Below are positions 26,678 to 34,400 of a stretch of 64,000 bases of DNA, piece after piece. The translations under genes and the position numbers were made by a program. Under the pieces are notes generated by a model. It was not told where the DNA came from. It saw nothing but the letters and a program-made list of their open reading frames with translations, and ran no database searches. How positions within the stretch are numbered: position 1 is the first letter of the stretch; each line of letters begins with the position of its first letter. Source of the stretch: Methanobacteriota archaeon (GTDB lineage Archaea; Thermoplasmatota; Poseidoniia; Poseidoniales; Thalassarchaeaceae); the NCBI GenBank assembly GCA_002718995.2, contig PBGL02000006.1, positions 1 to 64,000 of the forward strand, read 5' to 3'.

Positions 26678-27244
26678 GAGCCCGTACTCGTCCATTCTAA
26701 GAAGGATATCGCCACTATCGTCAGAGAGAATCCTGTGTGACTCCCTAGTGGGATGCTCAAGTAACATAAGAGAACGCATTTTTGCAGAAATCACAACTCC
26801 TCCCCTGGCAACTAATCCGGGACCACTCCCAGACGCATTTACAACAGCTGATGATGTAGCAATAACTCCACAATCGGATGTTTCTATGATTCTAATCAGT
26901 GAATTAATTTCCACCTTCTTGGCTCTACCGGTGGGTCCGCACCAGTCATCAATTATTACGAGGTCATCGGTTTCTAGATTCCTAATATTTTCGATTAAGA
27001 CCTCCTCAATCATAGCCAAGTGGTTGCCGAACTCAATAACTCTGAAATCCATTAATCTGTCCCTATCCAAATCCTCCATAATTTTGGAAAATCTGACTTG
27101 GTCTGGAGTTTTCATACACGACCAAATTACGCGACCACCACTTTCTAGAACGTCATTGGCCATATTCAAGCAAAGCGTAGTTCTACCTGCCCCTGGCTCA
27201 GACGATAGATGCACAGCCCCTCGTCCCAAATCTATCATAGACAT
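26666..27244 (-). CDS. RecA/RadB-like ATPase with Arg in Walker A
   Basis: About 192 residues from ATG 27244. The fold signature is that of the RecA/KaiC superfamily: a P-loop-like SSEPGAGRTTLCLNMA, then Walker B in DDLVIIDDW, then a short terminal strand region. The invariant Walker A Lys is replaced by Arg (GAGRTT, codon AGA), so ATP hydrolysis may be weak or absent. Size resembles archaeal RadB (about 220), a RadA paralogue in recombination, but it could also be a KaiC-like accessory protein. The start at 27244 is preferred over 27319 because an AT-rich promoter-like element lies at 27284-27293 between them. Confidence 0.6.
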   Translation of the reverse strand: MSMIDLGRGAVHLSSEPGAGRTTLCLNMANDVLESGGRVIWSCMKTPDQVRFSKIMEDLDRDRLMDFRVIEFGNHLAMIEEVLIENIRNLETDDLVIIDDWCGPTGRAKKVEINSLIRIIETSDCGVIATSSAVVNASGSGPGLVARGGVVISAKMRSLMLLEHPTRESHRILSDDSGDILLRMDEYGLSPV

Positions 27245-27283
27245 TGCACTGTAACTACGCGAATGAGCATTACTGAGCCCTTT

Positions 27284-27293
27284 CGTATTATTT
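27284..27293 (-). promoter_or_regulatory. Putative TATA box for the RecA-like gene
   Basis: On the minus strand this reads AAATAATACG, about 40 bases upstream of ATG 27244, allowing a short leader. It sits back to back with the promoter of the divergent small membrane protein. Confidence 0.3.
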
Positions 27294-27302
27294 CTCGGAA
27301 AA

Positions 27303-27313
27303 CAATATTGTAC
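27303..27313 (+). promoter_or_regulatory. Putative TATA box for a leaderless small-protein transcript
   Basis: CAATATTGTAC is centred about 26 bases before the ATG at 27334, which is the distance expected when transcription starts at the start codon itself. No Shine-Dalgarno sequence is present. Confidence 0.4.
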
Positions 27314-27333
27314 ATCCACCTCTAATCAGTATC

Positions 27334-27555
27334 ATGAGCGATGCCCCCAAAGGCCTCGAGAGAATCCCCCGGAGACCCCCTCCCGACTTTGAGGAGACCG
27401 AGTCAGGAATTCTCGAAGGCATCACCGAATCCGGTTTCCTCAACGTGGCCTTGGATGACGTAAATCAATACGGCCCACATGCCATGATTGTGTTACTTGG
27501 GATTGTAGCTGCCGTGACAGCAGTGGTGTTGATGGCAGCAATGTTCGTAATCTAA
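27334..27555 (+). CDS. Small membrane protein, C-terminal anchor
   Basis: A 73-residue protein. The N-terminal 45 residues are polar and Pro/Glu-rich (RIPRRPPPDFEETESG). The C-terminus is one long hydrophobic helix (MIVLLGIVAAVTAVVLMAAMFVI), making this look like a tail-anchored protein with its soluble part in the cytoplasm. No family recognised. It probably has its own leaderless promoter. The stop overlaps the convergent purB stop by four bases. Confidence 0.6.
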   Translation: MSDAPKGLERIPRRPPPDFEETESGILEGITESGFLNVALDDVNQYGPHAMIVLLGIVAAVTAVVLMAAMFVI

Positions 27556-28901
27556 TCCATCATCCCTCTAGCGATGGATATCGCATTATCCACTATTTCT
27601 CCGGATACTCCAAGATGCCCTCGTGGATCAAATAACTCTTCCAATTGATCTCCGTCAAAAATTGAAGAAATTGACTCCGAGGAAGCGCATACATCCTTCA
27701 GATGTACTCCCTTGCCCATGGCTTGCATCGAAGCAGCCCGCAACTCCTCATGCGCTTGATCTCTCGGCATCCCAGAATCAACCAAAGCTAGCATCAGCCT
27801 CTCTGCCATTACTAGGCCGTCTTGACTTTCGATATTCTCTAGCATCTTATCTCTATTGACGACTAATCTAGATAGCACCTTGTTACACTTGTCAAGGATA
27901 TCATCCAGGAGTATCATTGAGTGAGAGAGCGTGAATCTCTCCGATGATGAGTTCGCTAGATCTCTCTCATGCCACAGAAGTGCGTTTTCATATGATGGAA
28001 TAATCATCGACCTCACAATTCTGGCGAGTCCACATGCATTTTCTGCCGTTATTGGGTTCTTTTTGTGCGCCATTGTGGATGACCCTACCTGCTTCTCGAT
28101 ATCGAATGATTCAGCGACCTCTCCTATCTCGCTTCTCTGCAGATTCCTGACCTCCTGCAGAATCTTCTCTATGCTAGTCGCAACATTAGACATCCACCCC
28201 ACCCATTCTATGTATCTGTCTCTTCCAACGACCTGAGTCGTAGCAACAGGAATCTCAAGCCCAAGTTCAGTGAGAATCAAGCTCTGAAGCTCGATAGCCC
28301 TCTCTCCCTGTGCGGCACCTGTCCCAACTGCCCCCAGGAACTTTCCCGTGGTGGCTCTCGGAGCTAACTCGTCCAGCCTTTCCATATGCCTGCGAAACTC
28401 ATCGATCCATACAGCAACCTTCAGTCCGAAAGTTATGGGGACAGCGGCTTGCCCGTGAGTCCTACCTAGCATGATAGTATCTCTTTCCCTCTCTGCCATG
28501 TCACACATGGTCAAAATCAATTGTCTGACCATTTCCCTCTGCATCTCTATGCTATTCTTGATTTGCAGTGCAACAGCCGAATCGACAATATCGTTACTTG
28601 TAGCCCCGAGGTGAATGCACCAACCCGCATCACCTGCCACCTCAGCCATCGCCTTAGTGAGTGCCATAATGTCATGCCTAGTCTCAGCCTCGATTTCATC
28701 GACCCTGTCAGCCGTGACAATCCCCGGATCTGAAATATCTGCTATGATATCATAGTGTTCCGGGCTAACCCTGCCCATCTTGCTATGGGCCCAAACTAAT
28801 GCTCTTTCGACCTCTAATTGCCTAGAATGCCTTCCTTCACGAGACCAGATTGCCTTGGCCTCTTCTCGCCCATACCTGTAGTCCAGAGGTGATACTGACA
28901 T
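27552..28901 (-). CDS. purB: Adenylosuccinate lyase
   Basis: A 449-residue fumarase/aspartase superfamily lyase that acts twice in purine synthesis, cleaving SAICAR and adenylosuccinate to release fumarate. The superfamily signature SSTMAHKKNPITAENACGLAR is intact. Other conserved elements are the TSNDIVDSA motif, the LGRTHGQAAVPITFGLK region with the catalytic His, and SPLDYRYG at the N-terminus. Length and start are typical. dph6 lies 40 bases upstream on the same strand, so the two may be co-transcribed. Confidence 0.96.
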   Translation of the reverse strand: MSVSPLDYRYGREEAKAIWSREGRHSRQLEVERALVWAHSKMGRVSPEHYDIIADISDPGIVTADRVDEIEAETRHDIMALTKAMAEVAGDAGWCIHLGATSNDIVDSAVALQIKNSIEMQREMVRQLILTMCDMAERERDTIMLGRTHGQAAVPITFGLKVAVWIDEFRRHMERLDELAPRATTGKFLGAVGTGAAQGERAIELQSLILTELGLEIPVATTQVVGRDRYIEWVGWMSNVATSIEKILQEVRNLQRSEIGEVAESFDIEKQVGSSTMAHKKNPITAENACGLARIVRSMIIPSYENALLWHERDLANSSSERFTLSHSMILLDDILDKCNKVLSRLVVNRDKMLENIESQDGLVMAERLMLALVDSGMPRDQAHEELRAASMQAMGKGVHLKDVCASSESISSIFDGDQLEELFDPRGHLGVSGEIVDNAISIARGMMD

Positions 28902-28941
28902 ACTTCCCCGTGACGTTCCGACCCCCGTCCCCTGTTTGAGT

Positions 28942-29694
28942 CTAGCGCACTGAGGTTAGTGATGCATATTTGATATTCCAGACCCCTCTGCGCCCCTCCC
29001 ACACAACATCCCCGTCCACCTGAATTGCGCGTTGCATATGTGGCGCCGCTAGAACCAGAGTCTCAAACTCCCCTCCCTCGCCATCGATATTGAACCTATA
29101 TTTCCTTGAAAGATCCTTTAGTTTACCGACACTCGCCTTCCCAAGTGAGGCACCCAGCCACTCAGCTCCAAGCCCCTCCGAGGAGACAGAGGCTATTCGA
29201 ACGTCGAAATCGTGTTCGTACAGGGAATCCATATGACTTTCCGATGAGTTATGCCACAGGGGACAGAAGGAACGAACGTCAAGCCTCTCGCACATCTGCT
29301 CTATCCTAGTCTTCTGAAAATCAGATCTAAGGGCGCCGGAAACGATCGCATCAAACTGCAGAGTCCCCTTGTGAATCTCTATCTCCGAAGAGTCCCAGCC
29401 CCCTGGCCAAGTGTCCTTCATTGCCTGTTCCGGATCAGTGAAACCCCTGAGCCCCTCTTCCAAATCCCCCATTTCCTTCTCTTTGTCCCCCGAGGTGAGT
29501 ATCGGAAGCCAGGGAATTCCAGCTGATGCCGCTTGCATTCCAGCTATTGCAACTCCTTGAGTTTGGAACATCATTGAATCGTCCCCAGTCACACACATCG
29601 TGGCAATTGCCTTGACTTCCCAGCCCCTCATTATTGCCCACCAAGTGGAATATGCCGAATCTTTCCCTCCCGAACCGAGGATCACGACTCTCAT
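28942..29694 (-). CDS. dph6: Diphthine-ammonia ligase Dph6
   Basis: A 250-residue ATP-pyrophosphatase (adenine nucleotide alpha hydrolase) of the Dph6/DUF71 family, which performs the last amidation step making diphthamide on EF-2. The PP-loop VILGSGGKDSAYSTWWA sits at the N-terminus. The family signature GEGGEFETLVL lies near the C-terminus, preceded by the substrate region SGALRSDFQKTRIEQMCERL. ATG 29694 is chosen because it puts the PP-loop at residues 3-13 as in relatives; longer readings have no family match. The EF-2 target is encoded at 39.1-41.3 kb. Confidence 0.94.
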   Translation of the reverse strand: MRVVILGSGGKDSAYSTWWAIMRGWEVKAIATMCVTGDDSMMFQTQGVAIAGMQAASAGIPWLPILTSGDKEKEMGDLEEGLRGFTDPEQAMKDTWPGGWDSSEIEIHKGTLQFDAIVSGALRSDFQKTRIEQMCERLDVRSFCPLWHNSSESHMDSLYEHDFDVRIASVSSEGLGAEWLGASLGKASVGKLKDLSRKYRFNIDGEGGEFETLVLAAPHMQRAIQVDGDVVWEGRRGVWNIKYASLTSVR

Positions 29695-29777
29695 GCGTGC
29701 GCCTGCGGGTTGAAGCGCTTGAATGCCTCGATGGACGGGCCTTTGTACAACCAACCTTGATAAGAGGCCGATGAGGC

Positions 29778-30500
29778 ATGGGACTCGATAGCATGCAGCC
29801 AAGCGGACGTGGATACGACTCATCAGTAGGAACTTTTTCGCCAGACGGACGTCTTCACCAAGTGGAGTACGCACGAGAGTCGGTAAAAAGAGGATCAACG
29901 ACAGTAGGACTGAAATTTCGTGACGGAGTCATACTGATTGTGGCAAAAAGGATTCCAAGCAGGCTTGTAATTCCAGATTCAATTGAGAAAATGTACCAGA
30001 TTGATGACCACATCGGGATCACCACTTCTGGTCTGGTTGCTGATGCTAGACAGCTAGTCGATAGAGCCAGAGTTCAATGCCAGATCAACAGAATGACGTA
30101 TGGGGCCCAGATAGATGTAACATCCCTCGTAAAGAAGATGTGTGACTACAAGCAGTCCTTCACGCAATATGGTGGAGCGAGGCCTTTTGGTACTGCATTG
30201 CTAATCGCAGGAGTCGATTCCGATGGCACGCATCTTTTCGAAACGGACCCCTCTGGAGCCTATGGTTCGTACCAGGCAGGTGCCATTGGTAGCGGCCGCA
30301 GTGAGGTAATCGCTTACTTCGAGGAGAAGTGGAAGCCCGGAATGACGGAGAACGCCTCGATAAAGATCGGACTCGAAGCCCTGTCTGATACACTTGAGGA
30401 GGGTCTTTCCGGTGACTCAGTAGAGATTTGCGTCATCGACTCCAGCGGATATAGGGAGCTATCTTCCGAAGACACAGACAAGCATCTAGCAAAGTTGTAG
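29778..30500 (+). CDS. psmA: Proteasome subunit alpha
   Basis: The 240-residue alpha subunit forms the outer rings and gate of the 20S proteasome. The N-terminal gating helix sequence YDSSVGTFSPDGRLHQVEYARESVKRGSTTVG is diagnostic. Central features (GITTSGLVADARQLVDRAR, YGGARPFGTALLIAGVD, and GSGRSEVIAYFE) are intact. ATG 29793 is an alternative start giving MQPSGRGYD. It heads the superoperon leading through SBDS and exosome genes, an arrangement conserved widely in archaea. A PAN-type regulatory ATPase starts at 63.3 kb. Confidence 0.96.
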   Translation: MGLDSMQPSGRGYDSSVGTFSPDGRLHQVEYARESVKRGSTTVGLKFRDGVILIVAKRIPSRLVIPDSIEKMYQIDDHIGITTSGLVADARQLVDRARVQCQINRMTYGAQIDVTSLVKKMCDYKQSFTQYGGARPFGTALLIAGVDSDGTHLFETDPSGAYGSYQAGAIGSGRSEVIAYFEEKWKPGMTENASIKIGLEALSDTLEEGLSGDSVEICVIDSSGYRELSSEDTDKHLAKL

Positions 30501-30546
30501 GGTCGTCAGTGGCAAGCACTATCCCCACAACCACCCTCGGCATCAC

Positions 30547-30553
30547 GAGGGAG
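30547..30553 (+). promoter_or_regulatory. Shine-Dalgarno supporting a CTG start for SBDS
   Basis: GAGGGAG lies just before CTG 30558. The GAGG core is seven bases from the codon, the same spacing as prefoldin beta here (GAGG, seven bases, ATG) and close to the OPT gene (six). This decides the start, because no ATG, GTG or TTG occurs in frame between the psmA stop and base 30675. Confidence 0.6.
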
Positions 30554-30557
30554 TCCA

Positions 30558-31247
30558 CTGGTCAGCCTAGACGATGCAGTCATCGCGCGAATTGAGAAAG
30601 GCGGTAGCAGGTACGAGATACTGGTAGACCCCGATCTTGTAGATGTATGGAAAAAAGACCCCTCTTCTGTAAGCATGGATGATTTACTTGCAATAGGTGA
30701 AGTTTGGACAGACTCGAAAAACGGAGAGAGACCAACCTCTGATGCTCTGGAGAATGTCTTCGGATCGAGTGAACTTGAAGCCTGCGTGACTAAAATTCTG
30801 AGAGAGGGCAGCATACAGCTAACAACGATTCAAAGGAAGAAGATGGTCGAAGAAAAGAGACTACAGATTATCAGTGAGATCGCCAGTACCGCAACCGACC
30901 CCAAGACGAAGATGCCACATCCCCGAACCAGAATAGAAAACGCTCTCGATGAAGCTAGATTTTCGGTCGATCCGTTCAAATCCGTAGAAAGTCAAGTGAG
31001 TGAAGCAATAAATGTCCTGAAGCCTCTAATTCCTCTACAATTCATCACAGTTAGGCTTGCATTCAAGATTCCTGGGAGCTCATACGGATCTGTTAATCAG
31101 ATGCTCCGCGACTCCGTAATGAGGGAAGAATGGCTCTCAGACGGTACTTGGGCCTGTGTTATCGAGGTACCAGGGGGGATGAAAAACGAGATCATTAGCA
31201 GGGTTGCCAGCAGAGCATCTGAGGCAGAAGTAAGAGAACTCGACTGA
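30558..31247 (+). CDS. sbds: Ribosome maturation protein SBDS, apparent CTG start
   Basis: Read from CTG 30558 the protein has 229 residues and begins [M]VSLDDAVIARIEKGGSRYEI, which aligns with the archaeal SBDS N-terminus MVSLDKAVIARL as I recall it. Starting at the first ATG (30675) would delete 39 conserved residues of the FYSH domain. Later segments (KNGERPTSDALENVFG, IQLTTIQRKKMVEEKR, PHPRTRIENALDEARFSVDPFKSVESQ) match the family. SBDS promotes release of anti-association factor 6 from the large ribosomal subunit. It sits between psmA and rrp4, as in other archaea. Confidence 0.9.
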   Translation: MVSLDDAVIARIEKGGSRYEILVDPDLVDVWKKDPSSVSMDDLLAIGEVWTDSKNGERPTSDALENVFGSSELEACVTKILREGSIQLTTIQRKKMVEEKRLQIISEIASTATDPKTKMPHPRTRIENALDEARFSVDPFKSVESQVSEAINVLKPLIPLQFITVRLAFKIPGSSYGSVNQMLRDSVMREEWLSDGTWACVIEVPGGMKNEIISRVASRASEAEVRELD

Positions 31248-31311
31248 ATAATCACCGTAGGTGGTAGCATCAACGGTTATGAAGGGCTGGCCGGTCGCGC
31301 GGCCCGATACT

Positions 31312-31980
31312 ATGAGTAGAGAGAGCAGCGCGGACGGACCGCGAGACTCACGACGAGACCTCGTCGTCGTGCCCGGGGAAGACCTCGGTGTATCTGAGGG
31401 ACATGAGGCAGGGCACGGAGTCCTAGTTGTCGACGGCCGCCTCAAATCGACGAAACAAGGACGAATGAACAAGAAGGGCAACACTGTCACAGTAGAGCCA
31501 CTTCACACCACATACATGCCCAGGCCGGGAGATTTGGTCATTGGGCACATTGAAGGTTGTACGAACAATATCTGGTTCGTCGACATAGATGCCCCCTTCA
31601 ATTCCATACTTCCCATGAGCCTCGGGCCTGCCAAGGTAGAATTTGGCGGAACAAGAAAAGTTCTGGACATTGGGGACTCAATTTTATGCAGAGTTCAGGA
31701 AGTAGAGGAGACTCACCAGAGTGTTGTCACAATGAAGGGCCTTGGTCTGAGGAAGATCAAGTCTGGTGCGCTCGACGATGTCGACCCGCATCTTCTAGGC
31801 AGACTCATTGGCAAGGGGGGTAAATTCCTGAAGGACCTGAAACTCGAATCCGAGTGTAGGATAGTCGTTGCTGAGAATGGACGATTGTGGATAGACGGTG
31901 AAATAGATGGGATATTCAAGGTGAGGAATGCTCTGAAGGAGTTATCTCACGAAGCGAGACAAGTTGGAGGTGTTAATTGA
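31312..31980 (+). CDS. rrp4: Exosome RNA-binding subunit Rrp4
   Basis: The RNA-binding cap subunit of the archaeal exosome. From ATG 31312 it has 222 residues: an N-terminal beta domain (RDLVVVPGEDLG), an S1 domain (PRPGDLVIGHIEGCTNNIWFVDI), and a KH domain with LLGRLIGKGGKFLKDLKLES. Start is uncertain; ATG 31279 or GTG 31261 would add 11 or 17 residues that do not resemble the family. The first 40 codons are GC-richer than the surroundings. The stop overlaps the rrp41 ATG as TGATG. Confidence 0.93.
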   Translation: MSRESSADGPRDSRRDLVVVPGEDLGVSEGHEAGHGVLVVDGRLKSTKQGRMNKKGNTVTVEPLHTTYMPRPGDLVIGHIEGCTNNIWFVDIDAPFNSILPMSLGPAKVEFGGTRKVLDIGDSILCRVQEVEETHQSVVTMKGLGLRKIKSGALDDVDPHLLGRLIGKGGKFLKDLKLESECRIVVAENGRLWIDGEIDGIFKVRNALKELSHEARQVGGVN

Positions 31981-32696
31981 TGGGCGGATATGGAGACGTA
32001 CAGATGATAGATGAGAATGGCCTTAGAATGGATGGTAGAAAGCCGGGCGACGTACGGCCAATAACTATCGAAACCGGTGTTGTGCCAGTGGCCGATGGTT
32101 CCTGCAGGATGATATGGGGCACCAATGAGGTAATTGTCGCAGTATATGGTCCAATGGAGGCTCATCCAAGGAAAATACAGAGACAGGATAGAGCAGTATT
32201 GGATGTCGCATACAATATGGCGCCATTCTCTACAACAGACAGGATAAGGCCCGGATTCAACCGACGCAGTAGGGAGATAAGCAAGGTAACAGCAGACGCT
32301 CTCGAGAGTGTTGTTTTACTGGAGCTTTACCCACGCTCAAAGATTAGAATCGGCATCGAGATAGTTTCTGCGGAGGCTGGAACCAGGTGCGTGGGATTGA
32401 CCGCAGCTTCGGTGGCACTGGCCGATGCAGGCATACCTATGACGGATCTAGTAGTCAGCGTCGCTAGTGGCAAAATCAATGATGTTGTGGTTTGTGACCT
32501 AAACAAGGAAGAAGATAACTATGGCGAGGCCGACCTTCCAATGGGGGTCCTGCCCAACACAGGCGAGCTAGTATTCCTCCAGATGGACGGCGATCTTTCC
32601 CCTGATGAATTCAAGCAGGCTTGGGATTACAATATGGACGCCGCTATGGAAGTTCACAAATTAATGGTCGAAGCTCTCAAGGGAGGTGGGAACTGA
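31980..32696 (+). CDS. rrp41: Exosome catalytic subunit Rrp41
   Basis: A 238-residue RNase PH-fold protein, the phosphorolytic active subunit that forms a hexameric ring with Rrp42. Family motifs include NGLRMDGRKPGDVRPI, ADGSCRMIWGTNEVIVAVYGPMEAHPR, and GTRCVGLTAASVALADAGIPM. The catalytic Asp region is present in VVCDLNKEEDNYGEADLPM. ATG 31980 overlaps the rrp4 stop (TGATG), showing translational coupling; TTG 31977 is in frame but less likely. It is coupled by the same TGATG overlap to rrp42. Confidence 0.96.
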   Translation: MGGYGDVQMIDENGLRMDGRKPGDVRPITIETGVVPVADGSCRMIWGTNEVIVAVYGPMEAHPRKIQRQDRAVLDVAYNMAPFSTTDRIRPGFNRRSREISKVTADALESVVLLELYPRSKIRIGIEIVSAEAGTRCVGLTAASVALADAGIPMTDLVVSVASGKINDVVVCDLNKEEDNYGEADLPMGVLPNTGELVFLQMDGDLSPDEFKQAWDYNMDAAMEVHKLMVEALKGGGN

Positions 32697-33472
32697 TGTC
32701 AGTACCTCTAGTTCCAAATCTCCTCAGAGCTCATCTGTCCGATCTAGCGTTGAATGACTCGAGATTGGACGACAGGAGTCAGTGGGATGGCAGAGATGTC
32801 AAACTCGAGACTGGTATTCTTGCGCGAGCAGAGGGATCAGCTAGGGTGACCATGGGTGACACAATAGTACTTGCAGGGGTGAAGTTCCAGATCATGACAC
32901 CTTACCCCGATCGCCCCAATCAGGGTGGTCTGATGTGCTCATGCGAAGTCAGGCCAATAGCAGGACGCCACTGGGAAGCAGGGCCACCCAGTCCACAGTC
33001 TATCGAGCTTGGAAGGGTCGTCGATCGTGGCATAAGGGAATCTGGATGCATAGACGTAGACGAACTATGCATAATCCCCGGAGAGAAGGCATGGCAAGTA
33101 ATCCTGGACTTACACGCTATTTCCGACGACGGCAATCTTTTCGATGCATTCGCTTTGGCAGGAATCGCTGCTCTCAGGGATGCTACAATACCGGCAGAAA
33201 GGTTCGAGATCGGAGAGGATGCCCCACTCAAGGTGTCCAAGACGCCAATTATGTGTTCATATCATAAGGTAGGGGGCAGATTTGTTTACGATGCATCTTA
33301 CAGAGAAGAGCTCGGCGGCGATGAGAGGATCCACATTACCCTTGGTGACGATGATCACGTCCATTCGCTCCAAAAGGGTCTAAAGGGAATCTTCACGGCA
33401 GAGGAATTCGACGAGATAATGGAGCACGCGAAGGCAAGGTGTGCAGAACTCCGAGAAATTGTTAATGGTTAG
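32696..33472 (+). CDS. rrp42: Exosome non-catalytic ring subunit Rrp42
   Basis: A 258-residue RNase PH-fold partner of Rrp41 that contributes to RNA binding but lacks the catalytic Asp. Visible family features are RLDDRSQWDGRDVKLETGILARAEGSARVTMGDTIVLAGVKF, ELGRVVDRGIRES, and DGNLFDAFALAGIAALRDATIP. The start at ATG 32696 overlaps the Rrp41 stop. A GGAGGTGG ribosome site lies six bases upstream, inside the rrp41 coding sequence. The ribosomal L37Ae gene begins eight bases after its stop. Confidence 0.95.
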   Translation: MSVPLVPNLLRAHLSDLALNDSRLDDRSQWDGRDVKLETGILARAEGSARVTMGDTIVLAGVKFQIMTPYPDRPNQGGLMCSCEVRPIAGRHWEAGPPSPQSIELGRVVDRGIRESGCIDVDELCIIPGEKAWQVILDLHAISDDGNLFDAFALAGIAALRDATIPAERFEIGEDAPLKVSKTPIMCSYHKVGGRFVYDASYREELGGDERIHITLGDDDHVHSLQKGLKGIFTAEEFDEIMEHAKARCAELREIVNG

Positions 33473-33480
33473 GTGCAAAT

Positions 33481-33849
33481 ATGGCAAAGAGAACACAGAA
33501 GACAGGCCTTACTGCACGCTTCGGCTCTCGGTATGGTGTCAGCGTAAGAAGAAGGGCTGGCTCCGCTATAAGAAAGAAGTCAAGGGAGTATACCTGCCCA
33601 TCTTGCCAGTACCCAAAAGTCAGGAGGAAGGTTGCAGGCATATGGGAGTGCAGGAAGTGCGGCTACACATTCACCGGCGGCGTCTGGGAGCCATTCACTA
33701 GGGCATCGGAAGCAAACAACAGAGTTATCCGAAGGTCAATGGAGGGGGCAACCGCTACCGATATGACCGTTATCGCCCAACAGGCAGCTATGGATTATGA
33801 GCGCAAGATAGCGGAGGCCGAGCGCAATGACGATTCAGAGGAAGAATGA
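33481..33849 (+). CDS. rpl37ae: Ribosomal protein L37Ae (eL43)
   Basis: A 122-residue large-subunit protein with a zinc ribbon: CPSCQYP and CRKCGYTF supply the four Cys ligands. The N-terminus MAKRTQKTGLTARFGSRYGVSVRRR is typical. An acidic tail of about 30 residues (ending NDDSEEE) extends beyond the usual 80-95-residue length. Its 3' end overlaps pcc1 by 23 bases. AGGTG lies just upstream of the ATG. Confidence 0.95.
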   Translation: MAKRTQKTGLTARFGSRYGVSVRRRAGSAIRKKSREYTCPSCQYPKVRRKVAGIWECRKCGYTFTGGVWEPFTRASEANNRVIRRSMEGATATDMTVIAQQAAMDYERKIAEAERNDDSEEE

Positions 33850-34063
33850 CACAGCGTCAATTTTCCTAAGTGCCACGCATGAAGACGCAGAATCGATTTG
33901 TGCAGGGATGGTGACTGAAGCCGACTTCACACTCACCGGACAGATGATGGAATTCACACTTTCTTCTCAAAGTATTTCGGATATCCGGGCAAGGTGGAAT
34001 TCTCTCCTCAGGGGCATAGTCGCCTCAGAGCAAGCATTGAAGGCAATAAGGGAGTCGAGGTGA
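33827..34063 (+). CDS. pcc1: KEOPS complex subunit Pcc1
   Basis: A 78-residue protein with the Pcc1 fold pattern: a beta hairpin then a helix carrying DIRARWNSLLRGIVASEQAL, like the family ISxLRAxLNSxLRWI stretch. Pcc1 dimerises the KEOPS complex, which makes the universal t6A37 modification of tRNAs reading ANN codons. The position between L37Ae and prefoldin beta is the same as in many euryarchaeal exosome superoperons, which supports the call. The start at ATG 33827 overlaps the L37Ae end. Confidence 0.82.
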   Translation: MTIQRKNDTASIFLSATHEDAESICAGMVTEADFTLTGQMMEFTLSSQSISDIRARWNSLLRGIVASEQALKAIRESR

Positions 34064-34067
34064 AAAC

Positions 34068-34391
34068 ATGCAAGGCGGACAGGATGCCGGTGAAGCACTG
34101 AAACTAGTGGCTCAAGAACTACAGGCAGTAATGTCGCAGATGCAAACTGTAAACTCCCAAATCAGCGAATTATCAATGACTTTGGAGGCCCTTTCTTCCC
34201 AAGACCCGGAGAAGCCTGTGTACAGGGCAGTTGGTAGCCTTCTACTGGAAGTAAGTGACAGAAACTCCCTTGAATCAGATATCCAGACTTCTAAGGACTC
34301 TTTTCAGGTCCATTTAGATAGGCTTTCAGAGAGGGAAGTCGAACTTAGGGAAAATTACGAGGAGCTAGTCAAATCATTCGAGTCACAGTGA
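34068..34391 (+). CDS. pfdB: Prefoldin subunit beta
   Basis: A 107-residue protein made of two long amphipathic helices joined by a hairpin: EALKLVAQELQAVMSQMQTVNSQISELSMTLEALSS, then the PVYRAVGSLLLEV beta hairpin, then a second coiled-coil helix ending LRENYEELVKSFESQ. Prefoldin beta assembles with alpha into the jellyfish-shaped chaperone that hands unfolded proteins to the thermosome. GAGG plus seven bases precedes the ATG. It follows Pcc1 as in other archaeal superoperons. Confidence 0.93.
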   Translation: MQGGQDAGEALKLVAQELQAVMSQMQTVNSQISELSMTLEALSSQDPEKPVYRAVGSLLLEVSDRNSLESDIQTSKDSFQVHLDRLSEREVELRENYEELVKSFESQ

Positions 34392-34396
34392 GGTGG
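34390..34396 (+). promoter_or_regulatory. Shine-Dalgarno supporting an ATT start at 34401
   Basis: GAGGTGG overlaps the prefoldin beta stop codon and is followed by ATT 34401, with GAGG seven bases before the codon. GAGGTG is a six-base match to the archaeal anti-Shine-Dalgarno. No ATG or GTG lies in frame nearby; the next start-like codon, TTG 34449, has no ribosome site. Confidence 0.55.
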
Positions 34397-34400
34397 TCCA

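Noticed and set aside
30675-31247. SBDS starting at the first ATG
   Set aside because: It would remove the conserved first 39 residues that align to SBDS and are preceded by a good ribosome site at CTG 30558.
31349-31371. 8-bp hairpin (CACGACGA...TCGTCGTG) near the rrp4 start
   Set aside because: It is within coding sequence for the DSRRDLVVVPG region and explained by codon usage; no regulatory evidence.
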